A DNA stretch of 38,816 nt from Tieghemiomyces parasiticus (GCA_027575765.1 JANBPT010000392.1:1-38816); one strand, 5' to 3'. Positions 22,740 to 33,114 are shown, numbered from the stretch's first letter. Translations and numbers: made by a program. Notes: generated from the letters alone by a model not told the origin.

Positions 22740-23630
22740 TTAAATGTGGGACTTGTCGGAGATGAAGAACCACTTGTGGATGCTCTGGTCGATCTGGGGG
22801 ACCTCCATGGGCTTACCGGTGGGGATGGCCTGGTAGGCCGGGCTGTCGGTGCCGATGAAGCCCGGGGAACCGGTCTGGGTGGTGTTGAGGTGGCACTGGC
22901 TGTTGCGGTCCGTGAGGTTACCGGTGGTGTCGGCCATGAGACGCTTCCAGGCCTCGTGGGTCTCCTTGATGACATTGTGAGCGAAGGCCTGGTTCTTGGC
23001 CTCGCCGTTGAAGGCGAACGAGTTCTCGGGCTTGCCATCGGGGATTTTGTAGATACGGAACCACTCGTTGGTGGCGCGGAGGAGGCCCGGCATGTGACGC
23101 TCCACGTCCTCAATGTCGTGGAGCTTGGAGGCCAGCGGGTCGTTCACGTCGATGGCGATAATCTTCCAGTCGGTCTCGTCCTCGTCAATCAGGGCCATGA
23201 CCCCCAGCACCTTGACCTGCTTGACCTGGCCGCGGTAGCTGATCTGCTCACCAATCTCGATCACGTCCAGTGGGTCATTGTCACCGGCGAACTTGGTGTC
23301 GGGCGACACCTCGGTGGGGTCCTCCCAGGTCTGGGGGATGGCACCGTAGTTCCAAATGTAGCCGTGGTGCGGGAAGCAGTTGCGCACGAAGCGGAGCTTG
23401 CCCTTCTTGACGTCCTGCTTAATGGGGTTGAGCGGCTCGCTGTCGGCGATCTCCATCTTGGCGTTGGTCCAGCGCGGGATCTCGACCACCATGTTGTAGA
23501 CCTTGTTCTCCTCGTCAGCCACGGCCGGAATGTCGTGGTACGGCGAGATCAGCTTGCCGTTCTTCTCAAAGTACAGGCGGAAGTCGGTGGTGCCGGGCTC
23601 GCCGACGATGCGGTTGGTGTACTCGGACAT
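22740..23630 (-). CDS. IPP1: Inorganic pyrophosphatase, soluble family I
   Basis: Single-exon gene for 296 residues (yeast Ipp1 has 287). It hydrolyses pyrophosphate to phosphate, pulling forward synthetic reactions such as aminoacylation and nucleic-acid synthesis; cytosol and nucleus. The family signature is [13 protein letters not shown] (116-128), whose Asp117, Asp119 and Asp122 bind Mg2+. Other hallmarks are [13 protein letters not shown] (49-61), [20 protein letters not shown] (86-105) and [17 protein letters not shown] (161-177). The C-terminal part with KWFFISDKS is the eukaryotic extension. The ATG at 23630 gives [10 protein letters not shown], close to other fungal starts. A good TATA box lies 181 bases upstream. 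It converges on NTR2. Confidence 0.97.
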   Translation of the reverse strand: MSEYTNRIVGEPGTTDFRLYFEKNGKLISPYHDIPAVADEENKVYNMVVEIPRWTNAKMEIADSEPLNPIKQDVKKGKLRFVRNCFPHHGYIWNYGAIPQTWEDPTEVSPDTKFAGDNDPLDVIEIGEQISYRGQVKQVKVLGVMALIDEDETDWKIIAIDVNDPLASKLHDIEDVERHMPGLLRATNEWFRIYKIPDGKPENSFAFNGEAKNQAFAHNVIKETHEAWKRLMADTTGNLTDRNSQCHLNTTQTGSPGFIGTDSPAYQAIPTGKPMEVPQIDQSIHKWFFISDKSHI

Positions 23631-23810
23631 GGCGGTGAAGGAGTGGCGGAAAGGATGGAAGGGGGTGGTGGAGAGGGAGCGGAGGCGGGGGACTACGGCC
23701 GGGGCACGACAGAGCAGGCGGGAAGAAGCGAGACGGAGGACGGTCGACGCCAGGATGAAAGAAAGAGTGGAGCGGGTGCGGGGTTCGCAAAGCGGGGTTG
23801 TGGTAGGGGG

Positions 23811-23816
23811 TTTATA
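23811..23816 (-). promoter_or_regulatory. TATA box of IPP1
   Basis: TATAAA on the minus strand, within TTTATAAA, lies 181 bases upstream of the IPP1 start codon. A TATA promoter is plausible for a strongly expressed housekeeping enzyme. Confidence 0.5.
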
Positions 23817-24714
23817 AAGGGTAAGGACTACTGGCTAGTAGCAAGAAGGCGGTGAAGAAAGGATTGCCAGGAGAAGCGAGCGGCGGTGAGAAATGAGGAG
23901 GGCGACGTGGGGTGTGTGTGTGTGAGGGGAGGGGTGGAACCAAATCTGGCACGGTTGAGCGCAGGCCAACCCCACCCCATTCCAGTCGTGAGGTTAGTAG
24001 CTTCCCCCGCCCGCCCACCTCGCATTACCATGGACCATCCCCACCACTTTCCTACCCCCCCACCCGCCTAACGCAAGGCGTGGAGCCCCGTGCAGAGCTA
24101 GAGGCTCGCAGCCCCGCGAATCGCTTTCAGCGCTACCTGAAGTAACGTCCGGCGAGCGGTCAAAGTCAAGCCACCGGACGCAATCGGCTGCTTCAGGTTC
24201 ACTTGGGGAGCAGCCTCCTTGCATCTCAGACGTGGCCTCCTGGCACCGCTTCGGTTCAGTGGTAATGCTGTATCAGGAGGCCATGTCACTACTCTCTCAG
24301 TGTTGGCGTGACGGTATGGAGCATCATTAGTGTGTCCTGGGCCCAAGGTGGAACAGAATCCTCCCGACCCAATCGGTGAGGGGAATGCTTCCATGAGTTT
24401 CTCTGGGCTCACACGCGCTTAGCTCACGCTTGAGGAGGGGGGGGGGCGTATCTCTCATCACTGCTAATGGCTGAATGACGGCCAAAAAAAAGACACTGGC
24501 CAGCGGCGAGGGGAGAGTTTATTAACCACAAGTGACGGACCCTGGGGAGTTCGTCGCGAATCCAACCCCTGTAAGAACTAAGACACCATGGCGGCCAAAT
24601 GGGTCCAACACAACTCCCCAGAGATGCTGCAGCCCCGGCTCTCATCACACCGGGCAGCCTGGTGGTTTCCAGGTGTCGAATGTGCCCCCCCCAGCCAAAC
24701 GGCCTAATCACAAC

Positions 24715-24720
24715 TTTATT
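24715..24720 (-). terminator. Polyadenylation signal candidate, GDTTD-repeat gene
   Basis: AATAAA on the minus strand begins 27 bases after the stop codon of the disordered-protein gene. Confidence 0.5.
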
Positions 24721-24746
24721 GGGAGAGTAAAGGTCAGCGCCGTGAC

Positions 24747-27700
24747 CTACTTGGACGGCAGCGAGACGGGCGCAGGTCGCGCCCGAGCCTCGGCCGTGGC
24801 CGGCAGGCTAGCCATTTCAACCGGCAGGGTGGACGCAGGGGAGCCCGCGGAACCCCTGACCACGCCACAGTCAACATGGCCGTTCGAAGTGCCTGGTGCC
24901 TCGATTTTGACAGTCACTCCGGTTGGCGACGATCTAACCACCCCGGTCGTAGCAGCAGGGTTGCGCGATTTGGCCAGCACCTTAAGGGGCGACGAACTTT
25001 GGGAAGTGGACTCGGTCTCGAAGCGTTTGAAGAATTTTTCATAACTGAGGCCCGTAGTATCTTGCGCTGGACTTGTGGATGTAGTATTGCCCGTGGCTGG
25101 TGGATTCCGGTGGGCGCGTGTGGCCGAACGTGTGGTGGCCCGTGTGGACCGACGCACGCCCGACGAAACTGGTGTCTTTGCGGAGGTTGGGTGGGCGTCG
25201 GTAACTTCTGGGGGCGCAGGCACCATAGGTTCGGCCGGGGCCGTCCCTGAGGGTGACGGTGGTACACTAGTGAGGCCGGAGCCTGTCGCGGTCAAGTTAG
25301 GAAAATCTAGCCGGCGGTGCGAAAGGGGTGGTACTTCTGTTCCATCCACTGGAGGTTCGGATTTAAGGGCGATGGCAGGCATCTCGGCCGACGGACTCCG
25401 TTCACCTGGTAACGTCAACGGTTGGAGCGGGGACGGGTCCGATTCCGTCTCAGACCCGCTACTTTCTACGGTGGGCGTACGGATACCTTGCAGGGACACT
25501 CGTAACGGTTGAAGGTCATCATCGGTCTCAGTCGTTGAGCCACTCTTGGTCGGTTTCGTCGGGGATACGGTGTGTAGGGTCGCGGTCGATGTCGTGGTAG
25601 CGATAGCGTCCTTCTCAGGGAACAAGTGGAGGCGCTGGATGGTCGCCTCAGTCATCGGGACCACACTAGAGGAGGTGGAGGTGGTCTTTTTGACGGACGC
25701 CGGAAGGCTGGCCAGGACCTGGGCGAGGTCATTGGTTTGAGGGCTGACGTTGGCGGCCAACCCACCCGCGGTAGTAGAAGCCGCACCCTGCATCGCCTTG
25801 GTGCGAGGGGTCTCCAGGGCTTCTGTGGAGTTGCCCGTGGGCGAAGCCGTGGCTGTGGCGTCGGTGGATTCGGCCGCGCGGGCGGTGATGAGATCGGCGG
25901 TGAGGGAACGGGGTCGCGTGGAGGGCTCGTCCCCATCGAGTGGATATGGTTGTACCTTGGCGCACGATTTAGATCGGTGGCGCGTGAATGGCGTGGGTGA
26001 GGCCAGGTACGGAGCGGGGGGTCCTATGGGCGGGGCTCGGGGTTCGGTGACCGGGTTCACCATGAGGCGTCTGGACCGTCCGCCGTGCTGGGCACGATAT
26101 TCAGCCAGGCTGACGGCCACGCTATTACCAACGGTGCCGTTATGCCCAGCGGCGTCGCCCGATACGGACCGCCTCGTCCGCGATCGGGTGGGTCGCGTGA
26201 AGGATGACGAGATGGCGCGTTTCGTGCGGTGGTGAGCTGGTGGCGTAACTGCGAGGGGCCCTACGGCCACGCCTCGTAGTGTCTGAAGTAGCCGACCACC
26301 GTCCTGCCGTGTCATTTCATCCAAACTATCGGTCTCGTCGCCGGAATCTGCATCGGTAGGACCGATGAGCGACACGGCCGGGACGCCCACGGCCGAGCGG
26401 AGCGGTGCTAGGATCACCTCGGGTTCACTGTCGGTCGTATCACCCGACTCGTGGGCCGAACCGGACGGGTATACAGGAGGTAGACCGATCGGACGCTGTG
26501 ATGATGGCGCTTGGAAGGCCGGTGGGGCGTGAGGCAAGCGACCAGGTCGTAGCGGGGAGCCCGCGTGGGATGAAGGCAAGGCCGATGGAGACGAAAAATT
26601 CCGGGCGGCCGGCCCTATGGGTCGCAACGAGTCGCTCCGGCCGGGCAGGCCCAGGTGCAGCGGGGCGGCGCGGAACGGTTGGGATGGGCTGGCGGTGACG
26701 TGACGCGGTGCGGCCGGAAAGTGGACGGCGGGGTGACGCATGACCTCCTCGTCCGAGTCCGTGGTATCGCCCGTCGGGGTGGGCCGATGGGAAAGCGACG
26801 GGTAGGATGGCCGCCGCGAGCGGCTATAGCTCTGGCTACGACTGCTACTGCGGCTAGAAGTTACCGACCGGTGCGGGGTCCGCGCCCGGTAGTAGGATGG
26901 TAGCGGCCTCGCCGTGGCCAGGTGCTCAAGTTCGGTGTCGGTGTCCGTAGTATCGCCAGTGCTCTCTGGAGCAGGCTCGGCCCATCCGGTGGTGTGGCCC
27001 GGGGGATGTGGCGCGTCACCCATAGTGGTGGTCAATCCTGGACCGGGGACTTCGAGCCGCCGCCGACTGGGTAGAGTCGTCGACCCACGCCACCGGGTCG
27101 ACAGATCCGAAGTCGGATAGGCGGACGGGGAGGATGCCAAGGAACTCGTCGGGCCGTGCCAGGGCTCGAGGGATAGCGATCGAGGGCCCGGTCCCATGTC
27201 GCTATCCGCAGACCCTGGCAGCGTAGAGGGTGGACGCGACGGGTAATCCGCTGCGGAAAACGACGAGCGGGAGTATGGCGCATGGCCGGTCAATGGGAGT
27301 AATGGGCTCGGGGCGTCGGTGCTTTCCACTTCGTTGCTTCGTGTGGGCCGCATAACCTTAGCGGCCGGGGGCTGGGTCTCGTCACCCTCCGTGATACTGA
27401 AGGAGGCTGGACGAGTGAGGGTGGACCGCGCACTGGAAATCATGCCGCCACCTTTTGGCGATAGTGTGGCTGCATCCCGCGGGTGGCAGTACTGGAAACG
27501 CTGGTGCTGGTACGGGTCGTGGCGCCACGTAGACTCGGTCGTGGAGACCGACCGGAGTCGCTTGGTGCCCTGCGCCGTGGCCGTATCGTTGGAATACGTA
27601 CCCGGCAGAATTGAGGTCGAACTAAACGTGGTGGTGGCGGGCCCACAGACGGGCGAGGAGAGCGGGGCGGCGGCCCGGATGTGCTCTGCGGAGCCACGGG

Positions 27701-27773
27701 TGGCGCGTAGCCGCACGTTCGGTGAGGCCGGGCCCCCCATAGTCGAGCTTGGTGGGTCCTTCGAGGAGGCCAT
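24747..27773 (-). CDS. Unknown large disordered protein with GDTTD-type acidic repeats
   Basis: Single open frame giving 1008 residues from the first in-frame ATG. The frame stays open 71 codons further upstream but has no ATG there, so an upstream exon is possible. I do not recognise the family. The protein is rich in Ser, Thr, Pro and Arg, with no globular stretch evident. A short acidic motif recurs in different contexts: GDTTDTDTE (273-281), GDTTDSDEE (335-343), GDTTDSEPE (444-452), GDETDSLDE (478-486), and looser copies SGSTTETDDD (about 744-753) and SGSETESD (about 772-779). An RS-rich patch lies near 299-320. Basic RTKR and RSRTRR patches near 517-535 could be nuclear signals. Near the C-terminus LSYEKFFKRFETES is the most helix-like, possibly conserved segment. 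The repeats look like casein-kinase-2 sites. A nuclear scaffold is possible but only inferred. Confidence 0.66.
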   Translation of the reverse strand: MASSKDPPSSTMGGPASPNVRLRATRGSAEHIRAAAPLSSPVCGPATTTFSSTSILPGTYSNDTATAQGTKRLRSVSTTESTWRHDPYQHQRFQYCHPRDAATLSPKGGGMISSARSTLTRPASFSITEGDETQPPAAKVMRPTRSNEVESTDAPSPLLPLTGHAPYSRSSFSAADYPSRPPSTLPGSADSDMGPGPRSLSLEPWHGPTSSLASSPSAYPTSDLSTRWRGSTTLPSRRRLEVPGPGLTTTMGDAPHPPGHTTGWAEPAPESTGDTTDTDTELEHLATARPLPSYYRARTPHRSVTSSRSSSRSQSYSRSRRPSYPSLSHRPTPTGDTTDSDEEVMRHPAVHFPAAPRHVTASPSQPFRAAPLHLGLPGRSDSLRPIGPAARNFSSPSALPSSHAGSPLRPGRLPHAPPAFQAPSSQRPIGLPPVYPSGSAHESGDTTDSEPEVILAPLRSAVGVPAVSLIGPTDADSGDETDSLDEMTRQDGGRLLQTLRGVAVGPLAVTPPAHHRTKRAISSSFTRPTRSRTRRSVSGDAAGHNGTVGNSVAVSLAEYRAQHGGRSRRLMVNPVTEPRAPPIGPPAPYLASPTPFTRHRSKSCAKVQPYPLDGDEPSTRPRSLTADLITARAAESTDATATASPTGNSTEALETPRTKAMQGAASTTAGGLAANVSPQTNDLAQVLASLPASVKKTTSTSSSVVPMTEATIQRLHLFPEKDAIATTTSTATLHTVSPTKPTKSGSTTETDDDLQPLRVSLQGIRTPTVESSGSETESDPSPLQPLTLPGERSPSAEMPAIALKSEPPVDGTEVPPLSHRRLDFPNLTATGSGLTSVPPSPSGTAPAEPMVPAPPEVTDAHPTSAKTPVSSGVRRSTRATTRSATRAHRNPPATGNTTSTSPAQDTTGLSYEKFFKRFETESTSQSSSPLKVLAKSRNPAATTGVVRSSPTGVTVKIEAPGTSNGHVDCGVVRGSAGSPASTLPVEMASLPATAEARARPAPVSLPSK

Positions 27774-29695
27774 ATCGTGCGGGTTACTAGACGAGGAAGG
27801 AGTCTCAGCAAAGACCCTTGTGAGTTTTGGGTCGACGGTCGAGCTGAGACAATACGCAGGTAAGGGGTCGCACGGGTGACGTGGGCTAATAACAATGTCA
27901 ATGAACAAACAAACGCCCCGGTCGGTTGCCGTGGTCGAATCCGTCCGCGGCGAGTTGGAGTTGAGAAGTAGGGGGGGACTATACAAATCAACCTGGCCTG
28001 GGAGATCGCGTGCGTCTAGTGTTGTGGTGACGCGTTGGCACGGGCTTCAGTGCACCTAGGCTAACGCAGGGTGCGTTCAGGAGTTGCAAGTGGGGGGATT
28101 CAGGAAGTGGAGGAGGGGTGGGGGTCACGATGGGCTTGTCTAGCGGTGTAGTAAATGCAAATAGGGCGAGCCAACAGAGGTCAAGGCCGAAAGGTAAACT
28201 GTACAGAGGTGGAAGGAATTAGCTGGCGGGCACTAGAAGGGTAAACAACCGGGAATGGGGCCAAGTTAGGCAAGTGGGGGGGCGGAACTGATCAAGTCGG
28301 GGCCGGTTCAAGGGATGCCGCGCGTTGGGGTGAGGAGACAAAGCAAGGGTGACGGGACAGCCAAGGTGCGGGTAAAGCAATAATAAACATGGTGGGTATA
28401 TATCGCGGGGAGGTGCGGGCTGTGGATAGCGCGGCATTGTGCGAGGCCGTGCAGGGCCTTGGCGGTCCCTTCACGTGGTCCGGCTATTAATTTTTTCAGG
28501 CCTGCCCACGTTCGGGCCCCCACCAGACCTCATCGAGGACGGGGGGCCTGGTCCTCGTTGGCCAACGGTCGCTGGCTGTTGGTGTGCATCGGTAAGAACA
28601 GCTTCTCTCTTGGCATGTGCGTATGCTCAAGGGCCTCGTAGCTTCCCACCGTTCGCACAGGTGACCCCACTACCGAAGAGCGGCTGATACCTTGTGTATG
28701 CCACCCTGCGTATCGCCGGCGTAGTGTGATCCACACGGCTGTTTTTGTTTACCTTTCTAGACTGGCCTGGGTCAACTGGCATCCCACATCAGATCATATG
28801 CCTTAAGAGCCAGATCCAGCCATGCGGCCCGCTTCCTTCCGTTGACCTACACCACATAGCCCCGAGCTAAATACTAACAAACGGGGAGGGCCAAAGTGGC
28901 TATGCTCCTTGTAGCCGTTAGGGTCGAGGCCACTGTTGAGTCGCGCGACGCTCAATCGCTAGCGCCTCAAAGTGATCGTATCTGTCCCCCCTCCCTCTGC
29001 CCTCCTGATTTCATAGTTGCCAACTCGGTAGTGTATACAACGGGTTCTCGATCTGCCAGGAGAGCGTGGCATACCGTAATACTCACCCGATACCCGACTG
29101 TTGTGACCCCCCCCCGCTTCCTCGGTGGTACCTATGTGGCCCTGGCGGTCGGGGTGACGACTGTACCGTTTGTTCCTCTTAATCCCAAACATAAGCTACC
29201 AGGGATCTGCAGTGGTTGTCAGGTGGGCAAAGTACGTTCCCACTCCAGCCCATGCCCCGATGAAGGGGTAAACAACGTCACGTGACCAGAATCTCATGAT
29301 CACCCCAGTAGCTGATTTAAGACGAGAGTGCCATGGCGATTTTTACACCAGAACCTGGCAGGGCCAGCGGGCATAGAGTGGCCGGGGCTGCAGAGGGGCT
29401 ACGAACCTGCAAAAGGAAGGAGCCAATCGCAGTTAACAGAGATGGGTCGAGCCGATCGCCTTCCGGCATGGCTCCCAGGGTGCACGTCTTCAGGAAAAAA
29501 ATCCACTGTCGCTGGCTCATCCCCACCTACTACCCATCTGCCGCCTAGACTAGCCCCTACGGTAGTACATTGCACCCCCCATACTAACCTTGTAACACCA
29601 GCAACTTCACCTTCTCGGGCCGTCAAAGTCACCGCTCATTACCCAACCGTATAAACCGTCCGCTTCCCCCCACCCGTGCTACTTGTTCACCCTTG
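27774..29695. other. Intergenic, divergent promoter region of GDTTD gene and QNG1
   Basis: About 1.9 kb with only short, mutually overlapping frames. It should contain both promoters. A TATATA lies near 28397 and a C run at about 29108-29116. If the unknown protein has an upstream exon, it would be here. No RNA gene recognised. Confidence 0.5.
29650..29655 (+). promoter_or_regulatory. TATA-like element of QNG1
   Basis: TATAAA lies only 46 bases before the QNG1 start codon. If it is the TATA box, the 5' leader would be very short, so it may be coincidence. Confidence 0.3.
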
Positions 29696-30871
29696 ATGAC
29701 CGTCCCCAATCACGCCGAGCCGGTCACCCGGTCCACTGCCGTCACACCTTGCGACCACGTCCGCGAGTCCGCCGAGTTCATCGCCGCCCACAGTCGGGAC
29801 ATAACCATACCCGAGGCCGGTATTCAACTCGCGGCCCGTAAACTGTATACTCGGTTCCAGCGGACCCCGTACGCCCGAGCCGTCTGGAAAAGCCATGAGC
29901 TCAACCCCCAGACTAACGACGCCCGTACCGTTGACTGGATCTTCCTAATCGATACCCTCAACTTCTCCTTTTGGTCAGACACCCACCGGCCGGGTCAATC
30001 CGGGGGCGAAGACGAGACCTACGCCGTCCGGTACCGTGGTCGGGACTATACCGGATACTGGGCGCTGTGTGCCGCCGTCAATCGGGCCCTCGATGAGGGT
30101 CTCCCATGTACCACTGCGACGTTTATGGCCACGGCAGACGATGCCACCTGGGCTAACATTTTCCGATCGGCCACGGCCGAGACTATACCGCTGTTCGAAA
30201 CCCGGCTCCGCGTCGTACGCGAGGCCGGTAGGGTCCTCCTGGCCAATTACGATGGATCATTTACCAATTTTCTGTGCCCGCCCGCCTCCAATGGTTCATT
30301 AGCACCCGCGACGGCCCAACCAAACGATGCCCCCACGACCGTCGCCCGCGTCCTTGACGCCTTCCCTTCCTACCGAGACGTGGCCAGCTTTCACGGCCGC
30401 ACCGTCTGGTTTTGCAAACGCGCCCAGATTCTGGTTGCCGACCTCTGGGCCTGCTTTGATAATACCGGGTACGGCGCATTCACCCGGATCGATGACCTCA
30501 CCATGTTTGCTGACTACCGCGTCCCCCAAGCCCTCGTCCACATCGGGGCCCTTCAGTACTCGGAACGGTTACGTTGCCTGCTCAGCGGTGGTACAGCGAC
30601 GACCGGGTTCCAACCGACATTTGAGGTACTCGCCCCTGGGTCTCGCGAGGAAATTGAGATTCGCGGCAACGCCATCCTGGCCGTAGAGCGGTTGTGCCAG
30701 GCAATCCGGACACTCGTGGCCCAGGATAACGCCAACAGTGGTGGTGGTAAAGGTCCTGTAGTGATGGTGAACCCGATCCTCCTTGATTTTTACCTGTGGG
30801 ACTTGGCCAAGGAACAGACTGACCAGCTCGCCTATATCCCAATTCACCGGACACGGACCCATTTCTACTGA
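29696..30871 (+). CDS. QNG1: Queuosine-5'-phosphate N-glycosylase (queuosine salvage, DUF2419)
   Basis: Single-exon gene for 391 residues. The family (human QNG1/C9orf64, formerly DUF2419) releases queuine from queuosine 5'-phosphate, so the base can be inserted at position 34 of tRNA-Tyr, -His, -Asn and -Asp. Eukaryotes cannot make queuine. Family hallmarks seen: an N-terminal helical part with VRESAEFIA (22-30), DWIFLIDTLNFSFWSD (80-95), YTGYWALCAAVNRALDEG, WANIFRSAT, the RAQILVADLWACF block and FTRIDDLTMFADYRVPQ; near the C-terminus LLDFYLWDLAKE. It is about 50 residues longer than human QNG1, partly from a Pro/Ala loop near 203-222. The frame extends one TTG codon upstream; the ATG is preferred. 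It converges with the DUF4272 gene 142 bases away. Confidence 0.93.
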   Translation: MTVPNHAEPVTRSTAVTPCDHVRESAEFIAAHSRDITIPEAGIQLAARKLYTRFQRTPYARAVWKSHELNPQTNDARTVDWIFLIDTLNFSFWSDTHRPGQSGGEDETYAVRYRGRDYTGYWALCAAVNRALDEGLPCTTATFMATADDATWANIFRSATAETIPLFETRLRVVREAGRVLLANYDGSFTNFLCPPASNGSLAPATAQPNDAPTTVARVLDAFPSYRDVASFHGRTVWFCKRAQILVADLWACFDNTGYGAFTRIDDLTMFADYRVPQALVHIGALQYSERLRCLLSGGTATTGFQPTFEVLAPGSREEIEIRGNAILAVERLCQAIRTLVAQDNANSGGGKGPVVMVNPILLDFYLWDLAKEQTDQLAYIPIHRTRTHFY

Positions 30872-30955
30872 GGTCAACCTAACCGAGGACCACGTTTTTG
30901 CGCAGGGGGGCGCGGGAAGCGAGGAAGGAAGGTAACTGCATCGGTAACTTATTTC

Positions 30956-30961
30956 ATTAAA
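30956..30961 (+). terminator. Polyadenylation signal candidate for QNG1
   Basis: ATTAAA, the common variant signal, lies 85 bases after the QNG1 stop within the short convergent gap. The actual 3' end would then fall close to, or inside, the facing gene's 3' end. Confidence 0.35.
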
Positions 30962-31013
30962 TATGATGTTTGTAGTGGGCTAACGGCCCCAATCGCGGGG
31001 TCAGAACAGTCAC

Positions 31014-32519
31014 TCAGGTCCGGTCCGACCCATCGTCCTTCGCATCCTCACGCGCGGCCTCCGTGAACGGGGCCCACAAAGATGAGACGGGGTTAATACT
31101 GGGAAGTTCGGTAAGGTCGGCGTCCCAGTCCTGCACGGTCCCGGTGAGCCAGTTGAATGCGAGCATGCGGTGCTGGGCGATATCCGTCAGGAGATACATC
31201 CCGCTGGCGTCGACCCGGTGGTAGGGAATCCAGTTGACGGGATACTCCATTGGCGAACCGTCGTCGTTCAGGGGAATATTCTTGTTGACCCCAAGGTTGA
31301 CGTAGAGGGCGTTGCTGTCGATTCCGAAATCGTCTTCAGCTACCGCCTCGATCAGCTTGTGCTCGTGGGCCAGGCGTGACGCCCGGGCGATGGCGTCTGG
31401 GAGGCCACGTAGCAGTTTGACAAAGCCGCGCGGGAGTTTGGCCACGTCCGCGGCCTGTACCATCGTCGGGGAGGCCTGCAGGAACGAGTCTTGGCTGCTG
31501 GACTGGTTGCCCGAGCCGGATGGCCCGTGGTCGGCGCGGTCTAGCCCCAATTCCTCCCGGGTAGTCAGGAGCCGCTGGGCGTGGGCGCGCCAGTACCAGG
31601 CCTCGGCAACGTCGATGGCCCGCTGAACCTCAGCCGGAGTCCGTCTTGCGTGGCTGTGCTGCGCATTGCCCACAAAATCATGGATCGTCTTGGGGACCGC
31701 TGGGAGCACTCCCGTAGTGTTGAACAGGAGGGGTCGCGAGAACATCTCGTAGTAGGGCGGGAGGTCGACTTTGTTGGTTAGCATCCACAGAAGGACCCCC
31801 AAGGACTCCCAGTGCCCGTGGCACTGTAGGTCGTCACGGTCCCACTGACCGTCCTCCTTTGCCATGAGCTCATGTTCCTAAGCCCAGCATGCGTGGAGTG
31901 GGGGAAGGGGGTGGAGCGGAGTAGAAGCAGGGTGATATATTCCATCGGTTAGCTTAGGGACGTATTAAGGCCAGGGAGGGGGCTCTAGTTGTACGAATAA
32001 TTACGATGTTGTAGCGGCAAGCCTCGGCGCCGTTCGCGTGTACATTGCTTTACCTACCTTAGCAGACAGATTCTGGGCAATGATCGGTTCCTCCGAGGTC
32101 TTGGCGATGTTCTCGAGGGCCTTCGTCTTGGTTTCCTCTACAAGGTGGTGTGATAGGACATAGACAGACATAAGCAGATTTTAAAAATGGATTAAAACCA
32201 GATATTATACAGCTGTGGCCTACAGGCCCCCCTGTGTACGCACTTCAATGGTGAGGGCTTGACCCGTTGCCTTTACGAAAGGACACCTACCGTCACCGTG
32301 GCCCATTTTGAGGGCCATTTCCATGCCCCAACGAGCCATGACGAGCTGGAGACACACGGCACGGGTGGCGACCTCGCTGGCCGATCGTGCGATGCCGGGC
32401 CCAGTAGAATGATCGGCCGAGTAGGCGCGCATTCCCAGTGGCCCACGCGGGAGTCGAATCGGTACCCGCACGGGGCGGACGGCCGCCGAGGGGAATCGGA
32501 GGGCTAGGCTACGCAGCAT
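31014..32519 (-). CDS. DUF4272-family protein with mitochondrial presequence
   Basis: Three exons: 32519-32291, 32137-32058, 31877-31014, joining to 390 residues. Residues 1-40 (MLRSLALRFPSAAVRPVRVP onward) are Arg-rich, acid-free and followed by MRAYSADH, a typical mitochondrial targeting sequence with a plausible cleavage site. The rest resembles Pfam DUF4272: RSASEVATRAVCLQLVMARW, then HWESLGVLLWMLTNKVDLPP, then RRTPAEVQRAIDVAEAWYWR, corresponding to the family's R-S-x-x-E-x-A-x-R-A, W-E-x-L-x-x-L-L-W-x-L and I-x-x-A-x-x-x-x-W-x-x-R pattern. A C-terminal half with GMYLLTDIAQHRMLAFNWLTG completes it. The function of DUF4272 is not known, and no catalytic residues can be named. Exons 1 and 2 were selected by phase and by recovering the family N-terminal helix. 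Confidence 0.75.
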
Positions 32520-33114
32520 GGCAAGAATTGGCAAAGGTAAGCGGCTGGAGGGCGGAAGCGTCGGGGTGAGTCTATACAAATGCGAAAAATGGACTTGGTG
32601 GAGGTAATGGGGACGGAGGCTAGCAGGGAACGTACGCTAGCCGGGTCAGTTAAACATTGTGGGGTATATGCCACTACTAGGGTACGTATCGCCACCCACA
32701 GACTGTACGGGCCTCAAGTACCGGGTTATCTGGAGCTGACAGTTAAGTCGATGATCTAACCTCTCACGCCCTACAGACATCTACGCCCGCTTCATTCCTA
32801 CACGTTCAGTTAGTTCGGCGGCTGGCCTGTGAGAATTCTTTAGGCCTCACAGGCTAGGTAAAAGGGTTCTTGCCGCAGCAGCCAACTCGTCGACTGGTAA
32901 AGACCACAAACTGCTAGGTTTAGAGGTTCTCTTACTCTCGGAAAGAACCACCTCCTGTGGCGCTTTGCTAACCTGACCGTCTCTTCTTAGTCCACCGTCG
33001 TTAATTATCGCGCCCTTTAACCACCAGTCGGCCTCATTTCCCCTCTTCACCCGACCTTTGTCGATAGGGCCAACCTCGCTTCTACCACATTACCTACTCC
33101 CTCGTCCCATAGGA
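32520..33114. other. Divergent promoter region, DUF4272 and DNA glycosylase
   Basis: Just under 600 bases between opposite start codons. No acceptable frame. An imperfect repeat-like pair, GGCCTGTGAG and GCCTCACAGG, lies at about 32823-32850 and could form a hairpin around GAATTCTTTA. Shared promoter elements are expected here. Confidence 0.5.

Larger units (their letters stand above)
23631..24746. other. Intergenic: IPP1 promoter and 3' flank of the GDTTD gene
   Basis: About 1.1 kb, purine-rich on the + strand near IPP1. It holds a short (GT)6 run at 23912-23924, a TATA box, and a 10-base G run near 24437. The piece around 24250 looks faintly like a tRNA A box but has no matching B box or cloverleaf. 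No gene is supported. Confidence 0.55.

Noticed and set aside
24245..24330. tRNA-like A box (GGTTCAGTGGTAATGC)
   Set aside because: No B box (GGTTCGANTCC) at the right distance and no foldable cloverleaf.
27774..27986. N-terminal extension of the GDTTD-repeat protein
   Set aside because: The frame is open but contains no ATG; the extension would need a TTG start or an unseen exon.
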